Shown here: one piece after another, positions 7,464 to 14,123 of the stretch
Numbering within the stretch: the stretch's first letter is position 1
Layout of the letters: the number at the start of each line of letters is the position of its first letter
DNA from: Rubrivivax sp.
Lineage (GTDB): Bacteria > Pseudomonadota > Gammaproteobacteria > Burkholderiales > Burkholderiaceae_C
Direction: 5' to 3'
DNA: 15,062 nucleotides
NCBI GenBank assembly: GCA_030693565.1
Contig: JAUYAJ010000209.1
Coordinates: 1 to 15,062 of the forward strand
Program-made: the position numbers and the translations under genes
The notes under the pieces: model-generated
The model's input: the letters and a program-made list of their open reading frames with translations, nothing else
Told to the model about the DNA's origin: nothing
Database searches by the model: none

Positions 7464-9593
7464 ATGGCAGGCTTTAGTTTCGAGCACGTCGAAGGCACTG
7501 GCAAAGCCGCCAACGCGGCGTTCAGGGCCCAGTTGAACAAGGTGTACATTTGGTACACGGGCGGTTTTCTCTTCTTTGTGATTGCGCTGGCAATCGCCGA
7601 ACAGATGGGGCTGTCCCGCGGCGCCATCGGTATCGTCTTCCTGTTGGCCACCGTGGCGCTGTATGCGGGTATCGGCATCATGAGCCGGACCAACGACGCG
7701 TCGGAGTACTACGTGGCCGGACGCCGCGTGCCGGCGATCTACAACGGCATGGCCACCGGCGCCGACTGGATGAGCGCAGCGTCGTTCATCGCCATGGCCG
7801 GTACGCTGTACCTCACCGGCTACGGCGGCCTGGCCTTCATCATGGGCTGGACCGGCGGTTATTGCCTGGTGGCGCTGTTCCTGGCGCCCTACCTGCGCAA
7901 GTTCGGGCAGTTCACGATTCCCGACTTTTTGGGCGCGCGCTATGAAGGCAACCTGCCGCGCTTCGTCGGCATCCTGATCGCCATCCTGGTGTCCTTCGTC
8001 TACGTCGTCGCCCAGATCTACGGCGTCGGCCTGATCACCACCCGGCTGTCCGGTCTGGCATTCGAGATCGGCATCTTCGTCTGCCTCGGCGGCATCCTGG
8101 TCTGTTCTTTCCTGGGCGGCATGCGCGCCGTCACCTGGACCCAGGTGGCGCAGTACCTCATCTTGATCATTGCCTACATGATCCCGGTGGTGTGGTTGTC
8201 GGTGAAGCAGACCGGTGTGCCGATCCCGCAGGCGATCTACGGCAGCCAGCTGCAGAAGATCACCGAGCTGGAGAAGAAGCTGATCGACGATCCGAAGGAA
8301 AAGGAAGTCATCGCCATCTTCAAGGCGCAGTCCGACGGACTGGCTGCCAAGCTCAAGGACGTGCCGGCCGCTCTGGCTGCCGACAAGGCCGCAGCGCTGA
8401 AGAAGGTTGAAGATCTGAAGGCGGCGAACGGTCCGCTGGCGGAAGTGCAGGCGGCCGAGAAGGCGCAGGCAGCTCTGCCCAAGGATGACGCGGCGGCCAA
8501 GGACGCCTGGACCAAGGCGAAGACAGCTGCCGACGCACGCGCCCGGCCGCTGAACGGCATGCCGCGCCATGCGACGCCGTTTGCCGGCAACCCGGAAGGC
8601 GATGCGGCAGCGCAGAAGACCTTCAACGACTCGCGGCGCAACTTCCTCGCGCTGGTGTTCTGCCTGATGGTGGGTACGGCCGCGCTGCCGCACATCCTGA
8701 TGCGCTACTACACGACGCCGTCGGTGAAGGAAGCCCGCAGTTCGGTGACCTGGTCGCTGTTCTTCATCTTCCTGCTCTACTTCACCGCGCCGGCCCTGGC
8801 GGTGCTGGTCAAGTACGAGATCTTCACGACGCTGATCGGAACGCCGTTCGACAAGCTGCCCGAGTGGATAGCGGCATGGAACAAGGTCGACCCGACCCTG
8901 CTCTCCGTGTCCGACATCAACAAGGACGGCCTGCTGCAGCTGAGTGAGATGCGCATCGGTGGCGACATCATTGTGCTGGCCACGCCAGCCATCGGTGGCC
9001 TGCCGTACGTGATCTCGGGCATGGTGGCAGCAGGCGGCCTGGCCGCAGCGCTGTCGACCGCCGACGGCCTGCTGCTGACGATCGCCAACGCGCTGTCGCA
9101 TGACCTGTACTACAAGATGATCGATCCGAACGCGCCGACGGCTCGCCGGGTGATGATCTCCAAGGTCTTGCTGCTGGTGGTGGCTTTGTCTGCGGCTTTC
9201 GTTGCAGCGCAAAAGCCGGCTGACATCCTGTTCCTCGTGTCCGCGGCGTTCTCGCTGGCGGCGGCAGGGTTCTTCCCGGCGCTGGTGCTTGGCATCTTCT
9301 GGAAACGGGCCAACAAGTGGGGCGCGACGCTCGGCATGCTTGCCGGGGTGTCGATCACGTTCTACTACATGGCCATGACCCAGGTCTGGATGCGCGGCAT
9401 CTTCGGCGTCACCTCGCCGGTCGCCGACCACATCTGGTTCGGCATCCTGCCGATCTCGGCCGGCGTCTTTGGTGTGCCGCTCGGATTTGCGGTCATCATC
9501 ATCGTCAGCCTGCTGACTCCGGCGCCCAAGCCTGAGGTGCAGGAAATGGTCGAGCATGTGCGCTACCCGAACCTGAACACCTCGCGCGCCTGA
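7464..9593 (+). CDS. Sodium:solute symporter, VC_2705-type (SSS family), large subunit
   Basis: This is a LeuT-fold transporter that couples Na+ entry to solute uptake. Related proteins with a DUF4212 partner are linked to acetate or similar small carboxylates; the substrate here is an inference. The protein has 709 residues and many hydrophobic helices. Na+-site signatures are SAASFIAMAG (104-113) and AALSTADGLLLT (528-539). FTIPDFLGARY (150-160) and GTAALPHILMRYYTTPS (404-420) are typical of the family. Two additions stand out: an Ala/Lys/Glu-rich helical insert at about 261-395 that lies between membrane segments, and an EF-hand-like loop DINKDGLLQLSE (484-495). The ATG has AGAGGA seven bases upstream. 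A strong terminator follows 29 bases after the stop. Confidence 0.93.
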   Translation: MAGFSFEHVEGTGKAANAAFRAQLNKVYIWYTGGFLFFVIALAIAEQMGLSRGAIGIVFLLATVALYAGIGIMSRTNDASEYYVAGRRVPAIYNGMATGADWMSAASFIAMAGTLYLTGYGGLAFIMGWTGGYCLVALFLAPYLRKFGQFTIPDFLGARYEGNLPRFVGILIAILVSFVYVVAQIYGVGLITTRLSGLAFEIGIFVCLGGILVCSFLGGMRAVTWTQVAQYLILIIAYMIPVVWLSVKQTGVPIPQAIYGSQLQKITELEKKLIDDPKEKEVIAIFKAQSDGLAAKLKDVPAALAADKAAALKKVEDLKAANGPLAEVQAAEKAQAALPKDDAAAKDAWTKAKTAADARARPLNGMPRHATPFAGNPEGDAAAQKTFNDSRRNFLALVFCLMVGTAALPHILMRYYTTPSVKEARSSVTWSLFFIFLLYFTAPALAVLVKYEIFTTLIGTPFDKLPEWIAAWNKVDPTLLSVSDINKDGLLQLSEMRIGGDIIVLATPAIGGLPYVISGMVAAGGLAAALSTADGLLLTIANALSHDLYYKMIDPNAPTARRVMISKVLLLVVALSAAFVAAQKPADILFLVSAAFSLAAAGFFPALVLGIFWKRANKWGATLGMLAGVSITFYYMAMTQVWMRGIFGVTSPVADHIWFGILPISAGVFGVPLGFAVIIIVSLLTPAPKPEVQEMVEHVRYPNLNTSRA

Positions 9594-9621
9594 TCACTGA
9601 TCAGCACTGAGGTTTGATTTG

Positions 9622-9651
9622 CGGCCTCCGGGGCGACTCGGAGGCCGTTTT
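9622..9651 (+). terminator. Rho-independent terminator after the symporter
   Basis: CGGCCTCCG (9622-9630) pairs perfectly with CGGAGGCCG (9639-9647) around an eight-base loop and is followed by TTTTC. It closes the DUF4212-symporter operon and separates it from the rpsF promoter. Confidence 0.88.
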
Positions 9652-9678
9652 CATTGGGGCCGGGACTTGGGGGCACTC

Positions 9679-9707
9679 TTCCTGGCGGCCCCGATCCGGG
9701 CTATAAT
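9679..9707 (+). promoter_or_regulatory. Promoter of the rpsF operon
   Basis: A perfect sigma-70 -10 hexamer TATAAT lies at 9702-9707. At 17-base spacing the -35 position reads TTCCTG, which is poor. Initiation is expected near 9714, giving a leader of about 84 bases before rpsF. The upstream terminator makes this the natural start of the ribosomal operon. Confidence 0.7.
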
Positions 9708-9758
9708 CGCAGGCTTTTCCCTTGCCGCACCCGGTCAGTTGACGCTACGGGGCGGCTT

Positions 9759-9780
9759 CCGAGCGAATGTCATTCGCCGA
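9759..9780 (+). promoter_or_regulatory. Hairpin in the rpsF leader, candidate S6:S18 autoregulatory site
   Basis: GCGAAT (9763-9768) and ATTCGC (9772-9777) pair around GTC. A further C-G and G-C extend the stem across one bulged A (9762). It lies eight bases before the AAGGAG of rpsF, and CCG follows directly at 9777-9779. The S6:S18 complex is known to bind a CCG-containing structure in rpsF leaders of many bacteria. Equating this hairpin with that element is an inference. Confidence 0.3.
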
Positions 9781-9797
9781 ATCCACAAGGAGTGTTC

Positions 9798-10160
9798 ATG
9801 CGTCACTATGAGATCGTTCTGCTGATCCATCCGGATCAAAGCGAACAGGTTCCAGCCATGCTGGAGCGTTACAAGACCCTGATCACCGGCGCCGGTGGCA
9901 CGGTGCACCGCGTTGAGGACTGGGGCCGGCGTCAGCTGTCCTACATGATCCAGAAGCTCGCCAAGGCGCATTACCTGTGCCTGAACATCGAGTGCGACAA
10001 CGCCGTGCTGACCGAACTGGAGACGGGTTTCCGCTTCAACGACGCCGTGCTGCGCCACCTGACGGTGTTGCGTGACAAGGCCGAGACGACGCCTTCGATC
10101 ATGATGAAGGCCGTCGAGCGCGAAGAGTCACGCAAGGAACGCCACGAGGCTTCGGCCTGA
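9798..10160 (+). CDS. rpsF: 30S ribosomal protein S6
   Basis: S6 binds, as a pair with S18, to the central domain of 16S rRNA in the platform of the small subunit. The 120-residue product starts MRHYEIVLLIHPDQSEQVP and has the typical GGTVHRVEDWGRRQLSYMIQK core and the NDAVLRHLTVLRDK end of the fold. The tail is short and charged. ATG 9798 has an excellent AAGGAG at 9787-9792. It is the first gene of rpsF-priB-rpsR-rplI, behind a clear promoter. No anomaly is seen. Confidence 0.97.
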   Translation: MRHYEIVLLIHPDQSEQVPAMLERYKTLITGAGGTVHRVEDWGRRQLSYMIQKLAKAHYLCLNIECDNAVLTELETGFRFNDAVLRHLTVLRDKAETTPSIMMKAVEREESRKERHEASA

Positions 10161-10167
10161 TTGCAGG

Positions 10168-10192
10168 CGCCCAGGCTGCGCCCGCCCTGGCG
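10168..10192 (+). other. Hairpin just before the priB start
   Basis: CGCCCAGG (10168-10175) can pair with CCTGGCG (10186-10192), with one bulged C and a ten-base loop. It ends three bases before the priB ATG, in the place where a ribosome site should be. It may limit priB translation. The region is GC-rich, so a chance origin is possible. Confidence 0.3.
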
Positions 10193-10195
10193 TCG

Positions 10196-10486
10196 ATGAA
10201 CCGGTTGGTTCTGTCGGCGCTGATGGTCGAGCGCGGTGCACTGCGGTACACCCCGGCGGGTCTGCCGGCCCTGGACTTGAGCCTCAAGCACGAGTCCGAG
10301 GTCAGCGAAGACCGCCAGTTGCGCAAGGTCTCGATGGAGATCCGCGCAGTGGCTCTGGGGGATGTCACGCGGGCGCTGGGCGCCATGGCACTGGGGAGTG
10401 CCGGCCAGTTTGGCGGATTCCTCACCAATGCTCGCAACGGTCGCGGACTGCTGTTCCACATCACGTCGGTCGCCACACCTGGTTGA
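10196..10486 (+). CDS. priB: Primosomal replication protein N (PriB)
   Basis: PriB is a small single-stranded-DNA-binding OB-fold protein that helps PriA reload DnaB at stalled forks. The 96-residue product has the family pattern NRLVLSALMVE, LRYTPAGLPALDLSLKHES and an end with GGFLTNARNGRGLLFHITSV. Length and position between rpsF and rpsR match the betaproteobacterial operon. ATG 10196 is the plausible start, but it has no Shine-Dalgarno and lies directly behind a predicted hairpin, so its output is probably low or coupled to rpsF. DnaB, its functional partner, is encoded one kilobase downstream. Confidence 0.93.
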   Translation: MNRLVLSALMVERGALRYTPAGLPALDLSLKHESEVSEDRQLRKVSMEIRAVALGDVTRALGAMALGSAGQFGGFLTNARNGRGLLFHITSVATPG

Positions 10487-10530
10487 TCGTTTTGTTCCCG
10501 GATTGAATCGTAAATTTTTAGGAGGTCGTT

Positions 10531-10821
10531 ATGCCCCCGCCACGTGGTAAAGGTCGTTTCTCCAAAGACAAGCGCCCCAAGCGCAACACCCAATCGCTGC
10601 TGTTCCGTCGCAAGCGCTTCTGCCGCTTCACGGTCGCCGGTGTCACGGAGATCGACTACAAGGAAATCGACGTGCTGCGCGATTTCATCGGTGAGAACGG
10701 CCGCATCACGCCGGCTCGCTTGACCGGTACGCGCGCGTTCTACCAGCGTCAGCTGACCACCGCCATCAAGCGTGCGCGCTTCCTGGCGCTGCTGCCGTAC
10801 TCCGATCAACACAAGGTCTGA
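10531..10821 (+). CDS. rpsR: 30S ribosomal protein S18
   Basis: S18 pairs with S6 on 16S rRNA. The 96-residue product has a basic start (PPPRGKGRFSKDKRPKRN) and the family core CRFTVAGVTEIDYKEIDVLRDFI, ENGRITPARLTGT and QRQLTTAIKRARFLALLPY. ATG 10531 follows a perfect AGGAGGT (10520-10526) in an AT-rich stretch, the strongest ribosome site in the window and in sharp contrast to priB just upstream. This fits the need for high output of a ribosomal protein against low output of PriB from one mRNA. Confidence 0.98.
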   Translation: MPPPRGKGRFSKDKRPKRNTQSLLFRRKRFCRFTVAGVTEIDYKEIDVLRDFIGENGRITPARLTGTRAFYQRQLTTAIKRARFLALLPYSDQHKV

Positions 10822-10832
10822 GGAGCCCTGAC

Positions 10833-11285
10833 ATGCAAATCATTCTTCTCGACAAGGTCGGCAAGCTCGGCAACCTCGGCGATGTCGTCAAGGTCAAGGA
10901 CGGCTATGCCCGCAACTTCCTGATCCCGACCAAGCTCGCGCGCCGCGCGACCGAATCGGCGATCAAGGAGTTCGAAGTCCGCCGCGCCGAACTGGAAAAG
11001 GCTGCTGCAGCCAAGCTCGCCGCTGCCCAAGGTCTGGGTACGCAGCTCGCTGGCATGACGGTGCGCATTGCGCAAAAGGCTGGCGTCGACGGCCGTTTGT
11101 TCGGCTCGGTGACCAACGCCGACGTTGCCGACGCGCTGACCAAGCTGGGCTTGGTCGTGCAAAAGGCCCAGGTCCGCATGCCCGAGGGTCCGCTCAAGAC
11201 CGTCGGCGAGCACACCGTGTCGGTGTCGCCGCATGGTGACGTGGTCGCCGAAGTCAAGGTTCATGTGGTTGCGCAGACCGACTGA
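10833..11285 (+). CDS. rplI: 50S ribosomal protein L9
   Basis: L9 binds 23S rRNA near the L1 stalk through its N-terminal domain and reaches outward with a long helix. The 150-residue product shows the N-domain signature MQIILLDKVGKLGNLGDVV with GYARNFLIP, the connecting Ala/Glu/Lys helix (about 43-75), and the C-domain AGVDGRLFGSVTNADVADAL. Length equals the usual 149-150. The AGGAG of this gene (10821-10825) overlaps the rpsR stop, so the two are coupled. A very strong terminator follows 22 bases after the stop. Confidence 0.98.
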   Translation: MQIILLDKVGKLGNLGDVVKVKDGYARNFLIPTKLARRATESAIKEFEVRRAELEKAAAAKLAAAQGLGTQLAGMTVRIAQKAGVDGRLFGSVTNADVADALTKLGLVVQKAQVRMPEGPLKTVGEHTVSVSPHGDVVAEVKVHVVAQTD

Positions 11286-11307
11286 TCCAGCTAGGCTTTG
11301 ACTGCCT

Positions 11308-11341
11308 GACGAAGGCCGGCGATGCCGGCCTTCGTCGTTTT
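11308..11341 (+). terminator. Rho-independent terminator after rplI
   Basis: A perfect 13-pair stem, GACGAAGGCCGGC (11308-11320) with GCCGGCCTTCGTC (11324-11336), has a GAT loop and is followed by GTTTTC. It is the strongest terminator in the window and ends the ribosomal operon before dnaB. Confidence 0.95.
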
Positions 11342-11353
11342 CGCCGCCGGAAC

Positions 11354-11395
11354 TTGTCCTCGACAAACCACCGGCTGTCCACAGACTTGTACACA
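11354..11395 (+). promoter_or_regulatory. dnaB leader with two DnaA-box-like 9-mers
   Basis: CTGTCCACA (11375-11383) and TTGTACACA (11387-11395) lie in the same direction, starts 12 bases apart. Against TTATNCACA they have two mismatches and one mismatch. A short inverted repeat, TTGTC-CTC-GACAA (11354-11366), precedes them. A -35-like TCGACA is present at 11360-11365, but no good -10 is found at standard spacing. The gap between rplI and dnaB must hold the dnaB promoter because a strong terminator precedes it. Confidence 0.4.
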
Positions 11396-11427
11396 GGGGC
11401 AGGCCCACGCCGCCCTGGCGCTGGATC

Positions 11428-12846
11428 ATGCCTGCACTGTCGAACCCCCGAGAATATTCCGCCGCCCCACGCGACGAAGATGTCGCCCGGCTGCGCGTGC
11501 CGCCGCAGTCGGTCGAGGCCGAGCAAAGTGTGCTCGGTGGCTTGCTGCTCGACAACCTGGCCTGGGACCGCGCGGCCGACTTGCTGACCGACAGCGACTT
11601 CTATCGCCATGAGCATCGGCTGATCTATGCCGCGGTGGGCGCACTCGTCAGCGCCAGCAAACCCGCCGACGTCATCACCGTCTTCGAGCAGTTGCAAAGC
11701 CTGGGCAAGGCCGACGACTGCGGCGGCCTGGCCTACCTGAACGCGCTGGCACAAAGTGTGCCCAGCGCGGCCAACATGCGGCGCTACGCCGAGATCGTTC
11801 GTGAACGCGCCATCTTGCGCAAGCTGATCGCGGCCAGCGACGAGATCGCCACCACGGCGTTCAACCCGCAGGGGCGGGCAGTGACGCAGATCCTCGACGA
11901 AGCCGAAGGCAAGATCTTCAAGATCGGCGAGGAAGGCTCGCGCCAGCGCCAGGGCTTTCAAAGCATCGACAAGCTGGTCGTCAGTTTGCTCGACCGCGTC
12001 AACGAACTGCACGAGAACGGCGCCGAGGAAGTCACCGGGGTTCGAACCGGTTTTTTCGACATGGACCGCATGACGGCCGGGCTGCAAAAGGGCGACCTGA
12101 TCGTGCTGGCGGCGCGGCCGTCGATGGGCAAGACCGCCTTCGCCCTCAACATCGCCGAGCATGTGGCGGTGCAGGAAGGCCTGCCGGTGCTGGTGTTTTC
12201 GATGGAAATGGGCGCCTCCCAGCTGGCGCTGCGGCTGGTCGGCTCACTCGGGCGCATCGACCAGCAACACCTGCGCACCGGCGCGCTGCGCAACGAGGAA
12301 TGGGAGCGGCTGGCCGATGCCGTCGACCGCCTGGGCCGGGTGCAGATGTTCATCGATGAGACCCCGGCGCTGAACTCCGCCGAGCTGCGCGCTCGCGCGC
12401 GGCGCATGGCGCGCCAGTTCGGTGGCACGCTGGGCCTGATCGTCATCGACTACCTGCAGCTGATGAGCGGCAACAGCAACTCCGAGGAGAACCGCGCCAC
12501 CGAAATCGGTGAGATCTCGCGCGGCCTCAAGGCGCTGGCCAAGGAATTGCAGTGCCCGGTGATCGCGCTGTCGCAGCTCAACCGCAGCGTTGAAACGCGG
12601 ACCGACAAGCGGCCGATGATGAGTGACCTGCGTGAATCGGGTGCGATCGAGCAAGACGCCGACGTCATCATGTTCATCTACCGCGACGAGTACTACACCA
12701 AGGACGCCTGCAAGGAGCCCGGGGTGGCCGAGATCATCATCGGCAAGCAGCGCAACGGGCCCGTGGGCACGGTCAAGCTGACCTTCCTGCGACCGTTGAC
12801 GAAGTTCGAGAACCTGGCCCCGGGCAGCGTCGGCAGCGATTACTGA
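11428..12846 (+). CDS. dnaB: Replicative DNA helicase DnaB
   Basis: DnaB is the hexameric 5'-3' helicase that unwinds the replication fork and recruits primase. The 472-residue protein (E. coli 471) has an N-terminal domain with VPPQSVEAEQSVLGGLLLDN and FYRHEHRLIYAA, a linker helix near 165-195, and a RecA-like motor. Walker A is ARPSMGKT (229-236) with K235. Walker B is LIVIDYLQLM with D341. SQLNRSVETRTDKRPMMSDLRESGAIEQDAD is split here only by function: sensor SQLNR, then the arginine-finger region. No intein or break is seen. ATG 11428 has no clear Shine-Dalgarno, but the N-terminal length fits the family. DnaA-box-like sequences lie about 35-50 bases upstream. Confidence 0.97.
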   Translation: MPALSNPREYSAAPRDEDVARLRVPPQSVEAEQSVLGGLLLDNLAWDRAADLLTDSDFYRHEHRLIYAAVGALVSASKPADVITVFEQLQSLGKADDCGGLAYLNALAQSVPSAANMRRYAEIVRERAILRKLIAASDEIATTAFNPQGRAVTQILDEAEGKIFKIGEEGSRQRQGFQSIDKLVVSLLDRVNELHENGAEEVTGVRTGFFDMDRMTAGLQKGDLIVLAARPSMGKTAFALNIAEHVAVQEGLPVLVFSMEMGASQLALRLVGSLGRIDQQHLRTGALRNEEWERLADAVDRLGRVQMFIDETPALNSAELRARARRMARQFGGTLGLIVIDYLQLMSGNSNSEENRATEIGEISRGLKALAKELQCPVIALSQLNRSVETRTDKRPMMSDLRESGAIEQDADVIMFIYRDEYYTKDACKEPGVAEIIIGKQRNGPVGTVKLTFLRPLTKFENLAPGSVGSDY

Positions 12847-12875
12847 TCGCGGCACCGGTCAGCCCGGAAGCCGAC

Positions 12876-12904
12876 TTGCGGTTTGGCAGGCGACTGTATA
12901 TATT
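12876..12904 (+). promoter_or_regulatory. Promoter of the radical SAM gene, covered by a LexA box
   Basis: TTGCGG (12876-12881) and TATATT (12899-12904) are 17 bases apart and match sigma-70 hexamers at three and five positions. The -10 lies inside the LexA palindrome, so bound LexA would block RNA polymerase. The start of transcription would fall near 12911, on the ATG itself. Confidence 0.55.
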
Positions 12905-12911
12905 CACAGTA
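12892..12911. promoter_or_regulatory. LexA-binding SOS box
   Basis: The 20-mer GACTGTATATATTCACAGTA contains the core CTGT-N8-ACAG (12894-12909) and matches the E. coli-type consensus TACTGTATATATATACAGTA at 17 of 20 positions. It is an isolated AT-rich palindrome in GC-rich DNA. It overlaps a -10 hexamer, and its last base is the A of the ATG at 12911. Betaproteobacterial LexA is known to recognise this type of box. Confidence 0.85.
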
Positions 12912-14056
12912 TGCCTAGCCTCAACCCGCCCGCCAACCTTGCCGCCGAATTGCCACGGCCAGGACCTGCAGCGACGTTGATGGTCGCGCCCATCAAGGGG
13001 CGCGGCACCGTCTGGGCCATCGAGCACCGTTTCAGCCAGCGCAGCAGCAGCGAATTCGACGACGGCTGGGGCACGCTGGAGCAAATGGCCCAGGAAGAGC
13101 GCAGCGCGCCGGCCACCCGCATCATCGAAGAGCAGGCGCGCAGCATCTTGTCGGGCAACGACTCGCCCGACATCGGCTTCGACCTTTCTATCAACCCTTA
13201 CCGCGGCTGCGAGCACGGCTGTGTCTACTGCTATGCGCGGCCAACCCACAGCTACCTGAACCTGTCGCCGGGGCTGGACTTCGAGACCCGCATCATCGCC
13301 AAGGTCAACGCCGCCGAGCGGCTGCGCGAAGCCTTGTCGGCGCGTGGCTACACGCCGATGCTGCTCAACATCGGTTCGGCGACCGACGCTTACCAGCCTG
13401 CCGAGCGCCGCCTGCGCATCACGCGCTCGTTGATCGAGGTGCTGGCCGAAACCCGCCATCCGTTCTCGCTGATCACCAAGTCCAGCCTGGTCGAGCGCGA
13501 CCTCGACCTCATCGCGCCGCTGGCCGCCGACCGCCTGGCCGCGGTCTACGTGTCGCTGACCACGCTCGACCCGGCACTGGCGCGGGCGCTGGAACCGCGC
13601 GCGGCGTCACCGCAGCGGCGCCTGCGCACCATCGAGACGCTGGCGCGCGCCGGCGTGCCGGTGGGGGTCAGTGTGTCGCCGGTGATCCCGTTCCTCAACG
13701 AGCCCGACCTCGAGCATGTGCTCGAAGCGGCCGCGGCGGCCGGTGCCAGCACGGCCTTCAGCATCGTGCTGCGCCTGCCCTGGGAGGTGAATCCCTTGTT
13801 CCAGAACTGGCTTCAGCAGCATGTGCCTGAGCGCGCCGCCCGCATCATGGCGCGGGTGCGCGAGATGCGCGGCGGCAAAGACAACGACAGCCGTTTCGGC
13901 AGCCGCATGTCAGGGCAGGGTGTCTGGGCGCAATTGCTGCGCCAGCGTGTCGACAAGGCCTGCGCCAGGCTCGGTTTGAAGCGGCGGCGCGAAGAACTGG
14001 ACCTGAGCCAGTTCAGGCCGCCGGCGGCGCAGCGCGGGCAAGCCAGTCTGTTCTGA
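12911..14056 (+). CDS. PA0069-family radical SAM protein (SplB-like), probably SOS-induced
   Basis: Radical SAM enzymes cleave S-adenosylmethionine at a [4Fe-4S] cluster to start radical chemistry. This 381-residue protein has the cluster motif GCEHGCVYCYA with C100, C104 and C107, followed by SplB/Rv2578c-like features: NPYRGC before it, NIGSATDAYQPAERR, LITKSSLVERDLDL and VSVSPVIPFLNEPDLE. That places it in the PA0069 family, distantly related to spore photoproduct lyase; its reaction is unknown. The LexA box at its start implies a role after DNA damage. The start is open: ATG 12911 would give a leaderless mRNA, while ATG 12980 begins MVAPIKGRGT, where family conservation starts, but has no near ribosome site. 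It lies 64 bases after dnaB and converges on dnaJ. Confidence 0.92.
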   Translation: MPSLNPPANLAAELPRPGPAATLMVAPIKGRGTVWAIEHRFSQRSSSEFDDGWGTLEQMAQEERSAPATRIIEEQARSILSGNDSPDIGFDLSINPYRGCEHGCVYCYARPTHSYLNLSPGLDFETRIIAKVNAAERLREALSARGYTPMLLNIGSATDAYQPAERRLRITRSLIEVLAETRHPFSLITKSSLVERDLDLIAPLAADRLAAVYVSLTTLDPALARALEPRAASPQRRLRTIETLARAGVPVGVSVSPVIPFLNEPDLEHVLEAAAAAGASTAFSIVLRLPWEVNPLFQNWLQQHVPERAARIMARVREMRGGKDNDSRFGSRMSGQGVWAQLLRQRVDKACARLGLKRRREELDLSQFRPPAAQRGQASLF

Positions 14057-14111
14057 TTCGCCGCATGGATGGGGCGCAGAGCCGCTGGCGGCCCCGCGCT
14101 GGTTCGGCGAA
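14057..14111. terminator. GC-rich stem region between converging genes
   Basis: TTCGCCG (14057-14063) can pair with CGGCGAA (14105-14111), enclosing GGGGC/GCCCC (about 14070-14074 and 14091-14095) and an inner GCCG-CTGG-CGGC. It lies between the converging radical SAM gene and dnaJ and could stop transcription both ways. There are no T-runs, so this is weak. Confidence 0.3.
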
Positions 14112-14123
14112 CGCCTGGCTGGA

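Noticed and set aside
7017..9557. An 846-codon open frame on the minus strand opposite the symporter
   Set aside because: Its protein is rich in H, Q, D and R with no domain or membrane pattern, as expected from the antisense frame of a high-GC gene. The plus-strand symporter explains the region fully.
10483..10516. Internal promoter before rpsR (TTGATC with TAAATT)
   Set aside because: The spacing is 22 bases, too long for sigma-70. The AT-rich stretch is better explained as part of the strong translation start of rpsR.
11354..11366. TTGTC-CTC-GACAA as a terminator or operator on its own
   Set aside because: Only five pairs and no T-run. The strong terminator at 11308-11341 already ends the upstream operon. 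It is mentioned only as part of the dnaB leader.
11375..11384. CTGTCCACAG as a second LexA box before dnaB
   Set aside because: The half-sites CTGT and ACAG are two bases apart instead of eight, so LexA would not bind.
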